Shown: positions 36,576-45,728 of the stretch, piece after piece | Layout of the letters: every line of letters starts with the position of its first letter | Numbering within the stretch: position 1 is the first letter of the stretch | Origin: Sporosarcina psychrophila | GTDB lineage: Bacteria > Bacillota > Bacilli > Bacillales_A > Planococcaceae | Reading direction: 5' to 3' | Length of the DNA stretch: 64,000 bases | Assembly: GCF_001590685.1 (NCBI RefSeq) | Contig: NZ_CP014616.1 | Coordinates: 2,851,001 to 2,915,000 of the forward strand | Translations under genes and position numbers: made by a program | Notes under the pieces: generated by a model | The model's input: only the letters and a program-made list of their open reading frames with translations | The model's database searches: none | Told to the model about the DNA's origin: nothing

Positions 36576-38087
36576 CTATTTTTTCCCGAACTGCTGAATA
36601 CGATGATCAGCAATTGAAACATGAATAATTTTCTGTTCAGTATAAAAATTGAAGCCGTAATGGCCACCTTCACGACCGATACCAGAAGATTTCGAACCTC
36701 CAAAGGGTGTTCTTAAGTCACGAACGTTCTGAGCATTCACCCAAAGCATTCCTGCTTCAACTTTTTGCGCAACACGGTGACCTCGTTTAATATCGTTCGT
36801 CCAAACATAACCCGCAAGTCCGTATTCAATACTGTTTGCCAACCTAATGACTTCTTCTTCATCTTTAAATGTCATCACGGTTAGTACTGGACCAAAAATT
36901 TCTTCTTGTGCAACGCGCATATGATTTTCAGCATTTAGTATAAGTGTCGGTGCCACAAAGTTTCCTTTAGCTAATTCAATTGGGATATCTCCATTAATCA
37001 CTTCGTTACCTTCTTCTTTTGCAATTTCCAAATAGCTTTTGACCTTATTATAATGCCCTTTATCGATTAGTGGTCCCACCTCCGTATATGCGTCGAGGGG
37101 GTCACCAACTTTAATATTCGCAACACGTATCTTTAAAGCGTCGATAAATTTGTCTTTAATCTCTTCTTGCACAAATAAGCGTGAGTTCGCCGTACATCGT
37201 TCACCGTTAAAAGAGTATATTCCCCAGACACAAGCATCTAAAGCACGATCGAAATCAGCATCTTCAAAGACGATAATTGGTGATTTCCCACCAAGTTCCA
37301 TCGAGCAACTTTTCAGTGTATCGGCACTATTTTTTATGATTGTTGTACCCGTCGTTGTTTCGCCAGTAAATGAAATAAGCTGGACATCAGGATGCTTGAC
37401 TAGCGCATCCCCCGCTGTCTCGCCGTAGCCATGAACAACGTTGAAAACACCTTTTGGAAGATCCGCTTTATGAATCACTTCAGCCAATAGATTTGCCGAA
37501 AGTGGCGAAAGTTCTGCTGGTTTTAAAACAACTGTATTTCCTGTCGCAAGTGCTGGTGCAACTTTCCATGTCTCCAACATGAAGGGGGCATTCCATGGCG
37601 TGATTAATCCTGCAACTCCTACAGGCGCATGAATCGTGTAGTTGATAAATTCATCATCTACTTGATAGGCATCTCCAACAAGACGGCTTTCTACCATACG
37701 TGCATAAAACCGAAAGTTTTCTGAAGCACGGCTTACCATATTTCGAGTTTGACTAATTGGAAGTCCCGTATCAAGTGATTCCAAATAAGCGATTTTCTCT
37801 ATATCTTCGTCAATCAAATCTGCAATTCGATAAATATAGGCCATTCTTTTTTTTAGCTTCATCGTTTTCCATGGACCATGATCAAAGGCTTCCCGCGCAG
37901 CTGCCACTGCTTTATTAATATCATCAGATTGTCCTTCAGCAACTTCATTGATTTGTTCATTAGTAAACGGATTCATATTTTTGATCGTCGTCCCACTTAA
38001 AGCGGGAGTGAACTCTCCATTTATATAGAGTGAAATATTCTGTTGTGTTTCATGTTTATAAGAAACTACCCCATGGGTTGACACCAT
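36576..38087 (-). CDS. hpaE: 5-carboxymethyl-2-hydroxymuconate semialdehyde dehydrogenase
   Basis: An NAD-dependent aldehyde dehydrogenase, 503 residues from ATG at 38087 with AGGTG six bases upstream. Signatures: ITPWNAPFMLETWKVAPALATGNTVVLKPAE, SFTGETTTGTTI (nucleotide binding), MELGGKSPI (general base Glu) and FNGERCTANSRL (catalytic Cys). The C-terminal TPFGGSKSSGIGREGGHYGFNFYTEQK is standard. Its place between hpaD and the aldolase fixes the substrate as the HpaD product. Cytosolic. Confidence 0.9.
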   Translation of the reverse strand: MVSTHGVVSYKHETQQNISLYINGEFTPALSGTTIKNMNPFTNEQINEVAEGQSDDINKAVAAAREAFDHGPWKTMKLKKRMAYIYRIADLIDEDIEKIAYLESLDTGLPISQTRNMVSRASENFRFYARMVESRLVGDAYQVDDEFINYTIHAPVGVAGLITPWNAPFMLETWKVAPALATGNTVVLKPAELSPLSANLLAEVIHKADLPKGVFNVVHGYGETAGDALVKHPDVQLISFTGETTTGTTIIKNSADTLKSCSMELGGKSPIIVFEDADFDRALDACVWGIYSFNGERCTANSRLFVQEEIKDKFIDALKIRVANIKVGDPLDAYTEVGPLIDKGHYNKVKSYLEIAKEEGNEVINGDIPIELAKGNFVAPTLILNAENHMRVAQEEIFGPVLTVMTFKDEEEVIRLANSIEYGLAGYVWTNDIKRGHRVAQKVEAGMLWVNAQNVRDLRTPFGGSKSSGIGREGGHYGFNFYTEQKIIHVSIADHRIQQFGKK

Positions 38088-38139
38088 ACTTATCACCTAT
38101 TTCCTTCTTATATATGTTGAAATAAGGAATCCCATCTAA

Positions 38140-38250
38140 TTCGCTTTGGCCTGCAGGATGCAGGTCATGCAGTCGTTGCGACATGACGTTGCGAACTTAG
38201 ACTGCCTTCCTTTGATCCCCCTTGTAATGCGCCTTCACTCAGTTTATATA
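38140..38250 (-). repeat. Dispersed intergenic repeat, copy B
   Basis: On the minus strand it begins TATATAAACTGAGTGAAGGC, matching copies A (2233) and C (41518) at their opening. The inner part contains paired GACTGCATGACCTGCATCC-like arms. It occupies the hpaE-aldolase gap. Confidence 0.55.
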
Positions 38251-38287
38251 GGCATTCATTTGTTCAACATATATATTATTTTTTTAG

Positions 38288-39211
38288 TCAGTTTGCAGTA
38301 ACTTCCTTAGGTAAAATAGCAAGTTCAATTAGTGATTCACGAACTTCTTGTTGGATTGCAGCTGTTGGTAATCCTAGAGGTAAGCGAAGCTTCGGCGTAA
38401 TTTTCCCCATCATACCAAGTGCTACTTTAACGGGGGCTGGATTGGTATCTTTGAAGAGTGCATCATTTAATGGCATTAATTCGAAGTGAAGATCTTGTGC
38501 TCTCGCAACGTCTCCAGCAACCCAAGCATTGTAAAGTTCGGCTACTTTAGTTGGCTCAACATTTGATGTGGCACTAATAAATCCAGCCCCGCCAATTGCC
38601 AGCATTGGATAGCAAAGCAGTTCGATTCCTGAGAATAATAGGAAGTCTCTTCCACAATTTAGAAGTACACGATTTACATGTTCAAAGTCTTTGTTTGCTT
38701 CTTTTACACCAATAATGTTGGGACAGTCCTCAACTAAGCGTTTCATCGTGCTAACTTCCATATTGACGGCGGATCGACCTGGGATATTGTAAATAATGAT
38801 TGGCGTTGTAACTGAATCAGCAACCGTTTTAAAGTGCTGATAAAGTGCTTCCTGGTTCGGTCTATTGTAGTAAGGCACAATAACCATTACAGCATCTGCA
38901 CCTAGTTCTTCTGCATATTTCGTTAACTCCATTGTTTCATCATGATTGGTAGACCCTGTACCAGGTGCAAAAAATACACGTCCAGCAATTGTTTCTTTTG
39001 CTAATTCCATAACTCTTTTTCTTTCAGCAATTGTTAAAGAACTTGGTTCACCACTCGTTCCTGTAACAGAAATCCCATGACTTCCACTGTCAATTTGCCA
39101 ATTAATCAACTCAACAAATGCTTTTTCATCGATTGCACCACTGTCAGTAAAAGGTGTTACTACAGGGCAAATTGAACCTCTTAACTTCTTTTTGGCTTCA
39201 TCGTATATCAA
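38288..39211 (-). CDS. DapA-family aldolase, probably the HpaI-type aldolase of the hpa pathway
   Basis: A 307-residue class I aldolase of the DHDPS/NanA family. With TTG at 39211 (AAGGAG eight bases upstream) the key residues are GTSGE (51-55), Tyr141 in YNIPGRSA and Schiff-base Lys170 in GVKEAN. A lysine-biosynthesis DapA would not normally sit here. Between hpaE and hpaC it most likely cleaves 2,4-dihydroxyhept-2-ene-1,7-dioate to pyruvate and succinate semialdehyde, replacing the metal-dependent HpaI of E. coli (inference). Confidence 0.78.
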   Translation of the reverse strand: MIYDEAKKKLRGSICPVVTPFTDSGAIDEKAFVELINWQIDSGSHGISVTGTSGEPSSLTIAERKRVMELAKETIAGRVFFAPGTGSTNHDETMELTKYAEELGADAVMVIVPYYNRPNQEALYQHFKTVADSVTTPIIIYNIPGRSAVNMEVSTMKRLVEDCPNIIGVKEANKDFEHVNRVLLNCGRDFLLFSGIELLCYPMLAIGGAGFISATSNVEPTKVAELYNAWVAGDVARAQDLHFELMPLNDALFKDTNPAPVKVALGMMGKITPKLRLPLGLPTAAIQQEVRESLIELAILPKEVTAN

Positions 39212-39326
39212 AAGAATCCACTCCTTCAAAGTTATTAAATATCTGTTTCAAGAAAAGTATTCCAGCTGTATAGCTCGCCTACTCGACTCTCTTTCACACC
39301 ACGAATAAGGTAAACTGGCACACTCA

Positions 39327-39818
39327 TTATTCTTCGAGTTCTTTTAGTTCACGGTACTTTCCTTGACTAAATAGTAATGGTTCTTTTTGTTCAAGTTTAA
39401 CGCCAGTAACATGACCAATAAAAACCGTATGATCTCCTACTACGTATTCGCTATACAGTTTGCATGTAACAACGGCTAACGCATCTTCTAGAATTGGCAA
39501 TCCTTTATAGGTGGCAAATGTAATTTCAGATTCTCCATTAAGCTGACCCGAAAATTGTTTTGACACATTTTGTTGGTCAGATGATAATATGTTAATCGCG
39601 AATTGATTAGCATCTTTGATATGCTGATGCATTCTTGCATTTTCTCCAATACTAATTGCCACCAGCTTCGGTTTGAGAGATATGGACATAAAAGCATTCG
39701 CTGTCATGCCATGTACCTCTTCAGCAACTTCCGTTGTAATAACCGTCACACCCGTTGCAAAACTGCCCATAGCATTTCTGAATAAACGATCATCAATCTC
39801 GTGATCTACTTGCTGCAT
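39327..39818 (-). CDS. hpaC: Flavin reductase component of 4-hydroxyphenylacetate 3-monooxygenase
   Basis: An NAD(P)H:flavin oxidoreductase, 163 residues, supplying reduced FAD to HpaB. The flavin_reduct fold is seen in FRNAMGSFATGVTVITTE, HGMTANAFMSISLKPKLVAISI, FAINILSSDQQNVSKQFSG and DHTVFIGHVTGV. AAAGGAGA lies eight bases before ATG. It follows hpaB by about 115 bases. Confidence 0.9.
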   Translation of the reverse strand: MQQVDHEIDDRLFRNAMGSFATGVTVITTEVAEEVHGMTANAFMSISLKPKLVAISIGENARMHQHIKDANQFAINILSSDQQNVSKQFSGQLNGESEITFATYKGLPILEDALAVVTCKLYSEYVVGDHTVFIGHVTGVKLEQKEPLLFSQGKYRELKELEE

Positions 39819-39933
39819 AATATATTCTCCTTTCCACTTTCAATTCACCTGTTTAATTATTTCGAGATAAGAAAGTATAAGTTATTCGACATGGTACAGT
39901 GTCTAAGCTTTAGGCGGCCATACGTTTTTCTAT

Positions 39934-41418
39934 TCAAAATACTATTCCAGCTTCTTTTTTAGTTTTATTTAAAAAGTTTGTAACCATGTCTTTATAAGGT
40001 TGCTTATCAAATCCATCATAATAGGCATTCGACATTCTCACTGGATCTCCAAAGAAATAATATTCATAGAGAGCTTGTCGGTTACCGAACGCACTAATAG
40101 AAATATCCCATGCTAAACGGAATAGCTGTACTTTTTCTTCGCCGTTAATGTTCGCACCTTGTGTATATCGATGAACTAACGGTCCAACATCCGTATTGCT
40201 AAAGTCTGCTTCAGTTGGAAGCGCCATTAATCCGGAAGCGCCTAGAATTTTAATAATTTCATTCATACGCTGATACATTTTCGGGAACCAATTACGTGCT
40301 GCATTTAGTGGTTCAAAGTCCGGCGTCATATTACCGTATTGATCGATTTTTGCATTGTGCTCCGATTTGAATAAGTGGGAACGCATCACTTCTAAAATAA
40401 CCATGATTTCACTCACTTTTTCTTTAACATGCATGAATTTATCAATACCGATTGCTTCCATCATACTGATGACAACACCAAGGATGAACTCTGTTTTGAC
40501 AACGTTTTTTGCAATCACTTGATGCGTCATATGTATAACCGCATTTGTCTCGGTATACGTACGATTACATATATCTGTACTTTCACTTACAAAAACTCTT
40601 TCCCATGGAACAAATACATCTTCAAATGAAATGATTGCATCACTCTCATCAAACCTAGCACCTAATGGATGATCCCATTTGCTTTTACCATAGTCGAATG
40701 ATTCACGGGATAGGAATTTTAAACCTTTTGTATTATTTGGGATCGCAAATGCAAATGCGAAGGGGTCATCTGTAGTACCTGGCGTTCTGTTTATAGTGGA
40801 AGGAAATACGACGAGCTCATCAGTGATACCGCCTAATGTTGCCAAGAGACGACAACCGTTCACAATAATTCCGTCTGAAGTCTTTTTCGTAATACGTGCG
40901 GAGAGAAATGGATCTTTTTGCTCTGCTTGCGTTAGCATCGACCTGTTTACCTGTGGATGAATTAATGTGTGTGTTAAACTAATGTCATTTTCACGTGCAT
41001 ATTCATAGTAATTTGCTGCATTTTTGGCGAATTGATCACTACCACCACCTTCCTGCGCAAAGAATTGACTGGCTGTACCGAATGCCATAATGCTAGTGTT
41101 CAGATAGTCTGGGGAACGTCCCATCATGCCGCCGGAAAAAGTTGCCCACTCCGTATGCATTTCACGTCTTTTGAACAAATCTTCTTTCGTTTTAGGAGCG
41201 ATAAAAGAAAGTCCAACTTTTTTCCCAGATGTCGGTGATGTATAAAGCATTTTTTCAGGCTTCTCATGTTGTAAATCATAAAGACCTGCAACGCTCTCCA
41301 CCACATTTTTAAATGCTGGATGTATGGTAACGTCGTTTACTTTCTCACCATGTATCCATACTTCCGTGTTCCGTTCTTTAATACCTTCAATATATTCTTT
41401 CCCCGTTCGTGCGCCCAT
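39934..41418 (-). CDS. hpaB: 4-hydroxyphenylacetate 3-monooxygenase, oxygenase component
   Basis: An FADH2-dependent hydroxylase that makes 3,4-dihydroxyphenylacetate from 4-hydroxyphenylacetate; 494 residues is the normal length. The N-terminal MGARTGKEYIEGIKERNTEVWIHGEKV, middle SLTHTLIHPQVNRS and GCRLLATLGGITDELVVFPS, and the C-terminal YYFFGDPVRMSNAYYDGFDKQPY are characteristic of the HpaB family (acyl-CoA dehydrogenase fold). GGAGGA lies seven bases before ATG. A long leader with repeat C precedes it. Confidence 0.93.
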   Translation of the reverse strand: MGARTGKEYIEGIKERNTEVWIHGEKVNDVTIHPAFKNVVESVAGLYDLQHEKPEKMLYTSPTSGKKVGLSFIAPKTKEDLFKRREMHTEWATFSGGMMGRSPDYLNTSIMAFGTASQFFAQEGGGSDQFAKNAANYYEYARENDISLTHTLIHPQVNRSMLTQAEQKDPFLSARITKKTSDGIIVNGCRLLATLGGITDELVVFPSTINRTPGTTDDPFAFAFAIPNNTKGLKFLSRESFDYGKSKWDHPLGARFDESDAIISFEDVFVPWERVFVSESTDICNRTYTETNAVIHMTHQVIAKNVVKTEFILGVVISMMEAIGIDKFMHVKEKVSEIMVILEVMRSHLFKSEHNAKIDQYGNMTPDFEPLNAARNWFPKMYQRMNEIIKILGASGLMALPTEADFSNTDVGPLVHRYTQGANINGEEKVQLFRLAWDISISAFGNRQALYEYYFFGDPVRMSNAYYDGFDKQPYKDMVTNFLNKTKKEAGIVF

Positions 41419-41887
41419 TCTATTTCCTCCTTATTTTTGGATAAAGTGAAATTTCAATATGACAAGCGACATTTAACAGTTCATACTATTTAGATTTAAA
41501 TATAGAATTCCGTTGAATCCGCTGCGGCGCTTGGGGATGCCTCTCGCCCTAAGCCAAGCAGCTTCGCCGCCAGTCTTAGGGCTTCGGCTACCCCTTTAAG
41601 GCGCCTACGCTAAATTTACATAGGTAAGGAAATTACTAGTACAATGAAGAAAAATGTATTTTTCCAGTTACTGACACTGCACACTGAGTAGAAAAGGCCA
41701 CACCAAACAATCTCCAAGAGCGTAAGGACATAAAAAATTCAGATGTGCAGTCCATATATATATTCGGCACTACTTATTTAGAATTAACTAGGTGGTCACC
41801 CGTATAACGAACAATTCTAGCGAAGGAGCGACAAAGCGGTGTTGGAAGAACAGTCTATTTGTTAAGTGCCGACTATATAGTCATCTC
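41419..41887. other. Leader gap between hpaF and hpaB
   Basis: About 470 bases without a gene. It contains repeat copy C (41518-41622) and an AT-rich stretch from about 41640 to 41790 that may hold an hpaB promoter. No clear terminator after hpaF, so read-through is possible. Confidence 0.5.
41518..41622 (-). repeat. Dispersed intergenic repeat, copy C
   Basis: A GC-rich block read on the minus strand as TATGTAAATTTAGCGTAGGC, then CGCCTTAAAGGGGTAGCC and further. It has complementary arms (GCCCTAAGACTGGCGGC and GCTTGGCTTAGGGC). Its opening matches copies A and B. Confidence 0.65.
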
Positions 41888-42277
41888 TCACTTCTTTTTA
41901 AATCTAGCATGAATATTATTTTGTTTATAAGTACCCGCTTCACTAAATTCGATTACTTCCATTGACAATGCTAAATAGCGCTTGGACATTACTTGCGAGA
42001 AATGTTCTTTCATGACTTCAAATAGCGCATCACAAACTTCTTTTATTATTTCTTCTGAGCGTCCAGCCCCTATTTTCAACTTGGCATGGACAAAAGCGTC
42101 ATCCTCAGCACCATCTGCCACCCAATACTCCTTTAATTCAATCGCTCTTGAGCGGATTCCCCCTATCGGAAAAATCGAATCTCGTGCAATCAAGACTTTA
42201 TGAATCTCTTCAAATAGCTTTGCAATATTCGCTTCATCTTTAATATTGTCCGTGTACTCTACAATAAAATGTGGCAA
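41888..42277 (-). CDS. hpaF: 5-carboxymethyl-2-hydroxymuconate delta-isomerase
   Basis: A 129-residue member of the tautomerase superfamily that isomerises the HpaE product. The TTG at 42277, ten bases after GAGGAG, gives MPHFIVEYTDNI, so that Pro1 becomes the N-terminal catalytic base after Met removal; the longer open frame would bury this proline. Length agrees with the family (about 126). It starts 22 bases after hpaG2 ends. Confidence 0.9.
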   Translation of the reverse strand: MPHFIVEYTDNIKDEANIAKLFEEIHKVLIARDSIFPIGGIRSRAIELKEYWVADGAEDDAFVHAKLKIGAGRSEEIIKEVCDALFEVMKEHFSQVMSKRYLALSMEVIEFSEAGTYKQNNIHARFKKK

Positions 42278-42299
42278 GCAGATTCTTCTCCTCTTTACA

Positions 42300-43058
42300 C
42301 TATCGATAGATGAAAGATTCATCTCCGATAATGGTATTTACTAACCGTCCGATTCCCTCAACTTCCGTGACGACAACATCTCCGACGGCAGTATTGACAG
42401 AACCTTTAGGAGTTCCTGTAAGAATGACGTCATTTTCACTCAATGTCATGAAACTACTTAAGTACTCAATAAGCGTGGGAATATCGAAGATCATATCCGC
42501 TGTAGTTCCTTCTTGTACGAGTTTGTTATTGACATGCGTCGTCAATTTTAAATTCATTGGGTCCGCAACATCTGCCGCCTCAACAATCCACGGACCGAAT
42601 GGTGTCCCAGTATCACGATTCTTCACGCGCAAGTTGGGACGGTAATAATTTTCCAAATAATCTCTAATCGCATAATCATTAGCGACACTATAGCCTTTAA
42701 CATAGTTATAGGCGTCTTCTTTTTTGACGTTTCGAGCAGTATCACCGATGATGACGGCCAATTCACACTCATAGTGCATATAAGTAACGTCTGAGGGACG
42801 ACGAGTATATGCTTGGTGCCCGATAAATGTATTCGGTCCTTTTAAAAAGACAAGTGGTTCAGATGGAGCGGCAAATGCAAGTTCTGCTGCATGATCCGCA
42901 TAGTTAAGCCCTAACGCAAATACCGTACGTGGCTCTATCGGCGTAAGCCAAGTTACTTTGCTCTCCTCTACTAGTCGACCATCATTTAATTTGAGTTGCC
43001 CTTCCCATTCAATTGCTTCATGGATGGCACCCCCATATGCTATTCGTGCTTTTTTCAT
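42300..43058 (-). CDS. hpaG2: 2-hydroxyhepta-2,4-diene-1,7-dioate isomerase (HpaG C-terminal half)
   Basis: A 252-residue FAH-family enzyme corresponding to the C-terminal domain of E. coli HpaG: TVFALGLNYADHAAEL, EPLVFLKGPNTFIG, YMHYECELAVIIGDTARNV (metal-binding acids), NDYAIRDYLENYYRPNLRVKNRD and ILTGTPKG. ATG at 43058 overlaps the hpaG1 stop (ATGA) and has GGAGG before it. In E. coli these two halves are one polypeptide. Confidence 0.9.
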   Translation of the reverse strand: MKKARIAYGGAIHEAIEWEGQLKLNDGRLVEESKVTWLTPIEPRTVFALGLNYADHAAELAFAAPSEPLVFLKGPNTFIGHQAYTRRPSDVTYMHYECELAVIIGDTARNVKKEDAYNYVKGYSVANDYAIRDYLENYYRPNLRVKNRDTGTPFGPWIVEAADVADPMNLKLTTHVNNKLVQEGTTADMIFDIPTLIEYLSSFMTLSENDVILTGTPKGSVNTAVGDVVVTEVEGIGRLVNTIIGDESFIYR

Positions 43059-43846
43059 ATCGTCCCCCTCCATTTGGATTCTTTTTCGTCAACTATGAAA
43101 TTTTCTAAACTGCCAATACCCGCTATTTCGATTCGAACTTTATCGCCTATCTTGGCTTGCGGTGCTTCTTCGGGGACCCCTACGAGTAACACATCTCCTG
43201 GATTTAACGTCATGAACTCGGTTACATCGGCGAGTAACCGAGAGACCGAACGAATCAAATTTGATGTTGAATTTTCCTGTTGAAGTTCATCATTGATGAA
43301 TACACGGATAGTTAAATCATCTGGGTTATCCACTTCTTGACGGTCGATAATCCATGGCCCGATAGGACAAAATCCATCACGTGCTTTGTACCGGACAGCT
43401 GGACGGTATACGCTATCATGTGGCACGCTGACATCATTGATAATCGTATAGCCCGCCACATAAGCCAGCGCATTTTCTTCATCCACAGCAACGGCTTGCT
43501 TTCCTATGACCAATCCGAGGGCCGCACCCATTTCCAGCCTTGAAAGCCCAGCCGGCATAGGGATTTCTGCACCGTAACGGTTGAAAGTATTTGCCGGTTT
43601 AATATAAAGAACTGGGGCAATTGGTGGTGCACTATATGGTTTGTCATTTACAGCATCAGCAAGTCTTTCAAGTGCCCCTTTATAGTTCAGCAGTGTACCA
43701 AAAACCGTTCCTGTTATCGGGATGTCGAGTTGTATTTCATTAGCATTTACCGCGCAGTCCTCTATCGTGATTGTACTCGTAACTATATTCACATCGACTG
43801 AAACTAATTCATTTTCCCCAAACACTTTAATCCTTGCTCTACTCAT
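43055..43846 (-). CDS. hpaG1: 5-oxopent-3-ene-1,2,5-tricarboxylate decarboxylase (HpaG N-terminal half)
   Basis: A 263-residue FAH-family protein aligning with the N-terminal domain of E. coli HpaG: VLYIKPANTFNRYGAEIPMP, LGLVIGKQAVAVDEENALAYVAGYTIINDVSVPHDSVYRPAVRYKARDGFCPIGPW and FMTLNPGDVLLVG. ATG at 43846 follows AAAGGAG by eight bases. It is the first hpa gene after the transporter, 39 bases after the ATPase stop, so it is probably co-transcribed with it. Confidence 0.88.
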   Translation of the reverse strand: MSRARIKVFGENELVSVDVNIVTSTITIEDCAVNANEIQLDIPITGTVFGTLLNYKGALERLADAVNDKPYSAPPIAPVLYIKPANTFNRYGAEIPMPAGLSRLEMGAALGLVIGKQAVAVDEENALAYVAGYTIINDVSVPHDSVYRPAVRYKARDGFCPIGPWIIDRQEVDNPDDLTIRVFINDELQQENSTSNLIRSVSRLLADVTEFMTLNPGDVLLVGVPEEAPQAKIGDKVRIEIAGIGSLENFIVDEKESKWRGTI

Positions 43847-43885
43847 CCATTCCACTCCTTTGCAACAAACAAAGAAAACAAATTA

Positions 43886-44683
43886 CTATACTGATAACAA
43901 TGCTTTATCGCTCGTTAACTTTTCACCGCGAATGCGTTGGAATTCATCCATCAGTTTAGGAATGGTTAATTTCCTCTTCTCATCGGCCTCTATTTCCAAA
44001 ATGATTTGCCCTTTATCCATCATAATAAGCCTGTTCCCTAGGTCGAGTGCTTGCTGCATATTATGAGTGATCATCAGCGTTGTGAGCTGATCTTTTTCAA
44101 CAAGTTGCTTTGTTAATTTTGTAATTAATTCGGCTCGTGCTGGATCTAGTGCAGCAGTGTGTTCATCAAGTAGCAAAATAGATGGTTGTGTAAAGGTAGC
44201 CATCAACAGTGAAAGTGCTTGCCTCTCCCCACCAGAAAGCATTCCTACTTTTGCATTCAATCGGTTTTCAAGGTTTAAATGAAGGGCTTCAAGAGATACG
44301 CGGAATAATTCACGCCGTTTCTTATCAACAGCCTTTTTTAATACACGTTTTTTGTTTCGTGAATAGGCCATTGCGAGGTTTTCCTCAATCGTCATTGTAG
44401 GAGCTGTCCCCGCCATTGGATCTTGAAATACCCTTCCAATCATTTGTGAGCGCTTGTATTCAGGCATTTTTGTAACATCATTAGAAGCAATTTCAATAAC
44501 ACCAAAATCAGGAGAAAGAGCACCTGAAATCATATTTAACATCGTCGATTTACCGGCACCGTTGCTTCCAATCACAGTCATAAAATCTCCTGGATTTAAT
44601 GTTAGATTAATTTGATCCAAAGCTACTTTTTCATCAGGTGTTGCTTCATTAAATAATTTATTAATCTGACTGAGCTTTAGCAA
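43886..44683 (-). CDS. ABC transporter ATP-binding protein (TrpZ-like, second copy)
   Basis: A 265-residue ATPase almost parallel to the copy at 24397: Walker A GSNGAGKST, signature LSGGERQALSLLMA, Walker B ILLLDEHTAALDP, His switch ITHN. TTG start at 44683 with GGGAGGG eight bases upstream. It overlaps the permease by 23 bases. It sits directly before the hpa genes, which suggests an aromatic substrate. Confidence 0.9.
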   Translation of the reverse strand: MLKLSQINKLFNEATPDEKVALDQINLTLNPGDFMTVIGSNGAGKSTMLNMISGALSPDFGVIEIASNDVTKMPEYKRSQMIGRVFQDPMAGTAPTMTIEENLAMAYSRNKKRVLKKAVDKKRRELFRVSLEALHLNLENRLNAKVGMLSGGERQALSLLMATFTQPSILLLDEHTAALDPARAELITKLTKQLVEKDQLTTLMITHNMQQALDLGNRLIMMDKGQIILEIEADEKRKLTIPKLMDEFQRIRGEKLTSDKALLSV

Positions 44684-45710
44684 CGGGATTTCCCTCCCTC
44701 ATCAGCAACTGTTCATGCTCTATTAGCCTCTCAGCATGGCGTTTAGCTTTCCTGCTTTTTTCTCGCTTTTTTTCAAAGAACTGCGGTAATATCAACGCAC
44801 CAATTACAATAACTGCTGTAATTAATTTCATATCACCCGTATCGAGAAAGTCCACTCTAAGTGCAAGTCCAAGTACAATTCTATAAATAATGGCTCCTGC
44901 AATTACAGCAAACGTCGTTCGCATAATCGTTTTCGTACCGAAAATTGCTTCACCAATAATAACGGAAGCTAGCCCGATGATAATCATTCCGATTCCCATT
45001 CCGATGTCAGCAAACTTTGAATACTGAGCGATCAATGCTCCCGAAAAGGCAACGAGTGCATTTGAAAAGCCAAGACCTACAATAACGAGTGTGTCTGTAT
45101 TAGCTGATAAACTACGAATCATTTTCTTATTATCACCAGTAGCCCTTATCGCAAGCCCGACTTCGGTTTTCAAAAACCAATCGACGACAAATTTGATTAG
45201 CAAAACGATAATAATCATGATGAACAATGTACCCCAGGTTGAAGGCAAATGTTGGAATCCCAGCATGCTGAAAAAATTGCTAATCGCAGTGTCGATACCT
45301 AAAGGGCTCCAAAATGTTTTGAACTGAACAAACAAAGTTTCAGCATTTAGCAATGGGATATTCGGACGACCAATCGAATTCTCAGATGTCAGTCCCATTA
45401 TCCGTAAATTTATCGAATACAAGGCAATCATCATTAATATTCCAGATAGAAGTGCATTGATTTTCCCTTTGGTGTGCAGAAGGCCGGTTACACATCCTGC
45501 AAGAAAACCGATAACAATAGCTACTGCTGTAGCCGCCACCGGATGGTATCCGAAGATAATCATCGTGGCGGCAACTCCAGCTCCTGTAACAAAACTTCCG
45601 TCAACCGTTAAGTCTGGAAAATCCAAAACTCGGAATGAAATATACACGCCAAGTGCCATAATTGCATAGATGATTCCTTGCTCTACAGAGCCAAATACAG
45701 CTGAAAACAT
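44661..45710 (-). CDS. ABC transporter permease (TrpY-like, second copy)
   Basis: A 349-residue membrane protein with the same layout as the copy at 25169 (FRVLDFPDLTVDGSFVTGAG, LLHTKGKINALLSGILMMIALYSINLRIMG, IRATGDNKKMIRSLSANTDTLVI). GGAGGGTG precedes the ATG. It is 18 bases after the binding-protein gene. Confidence 0.9.
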   Translation of the reverse strand: MFSAVFGSVEQGIIYAIMALGVYISFRVLDFPDLTVDGSFVTGAGVAATMIIFGYHPVAATAVAIVIGFLAGCVTGLLHTKGKINALLSGILMMIALYSINLRIMGLTSENSIGRPNIPLLNAETLFVQFKTFWSPLGIDTAISNFFSMLGFQHLPSTWGTLFIMIIIVLLIKFVVDWFLKTEVGLAIRATGDNKKMIRSLSANTDTLVIVGLGFSNALVAFSGALIAQYSKFADIGMGIGMIIIGLASVIIGEAIFGTKTIMRTTFAVIAGAIIYRIVLGLALRVDFLDTGDMKLITAVIVIGALILPQFFEKKREKSRKAKRHAERLIEHEQLLMREGNPVAKAQSD

Positions 45711-45728
45711 GTAGAATCACCCTCCTAT

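Noticed and set aside
38288..39211. Calling the DapA-family gene dapA for lysine synthesis
   Set aside because: It sits inside the hpa operon between hpaE and hpaC with no lysine gene near; the aldolase step of the hpa pathway is otherwise unfilled.
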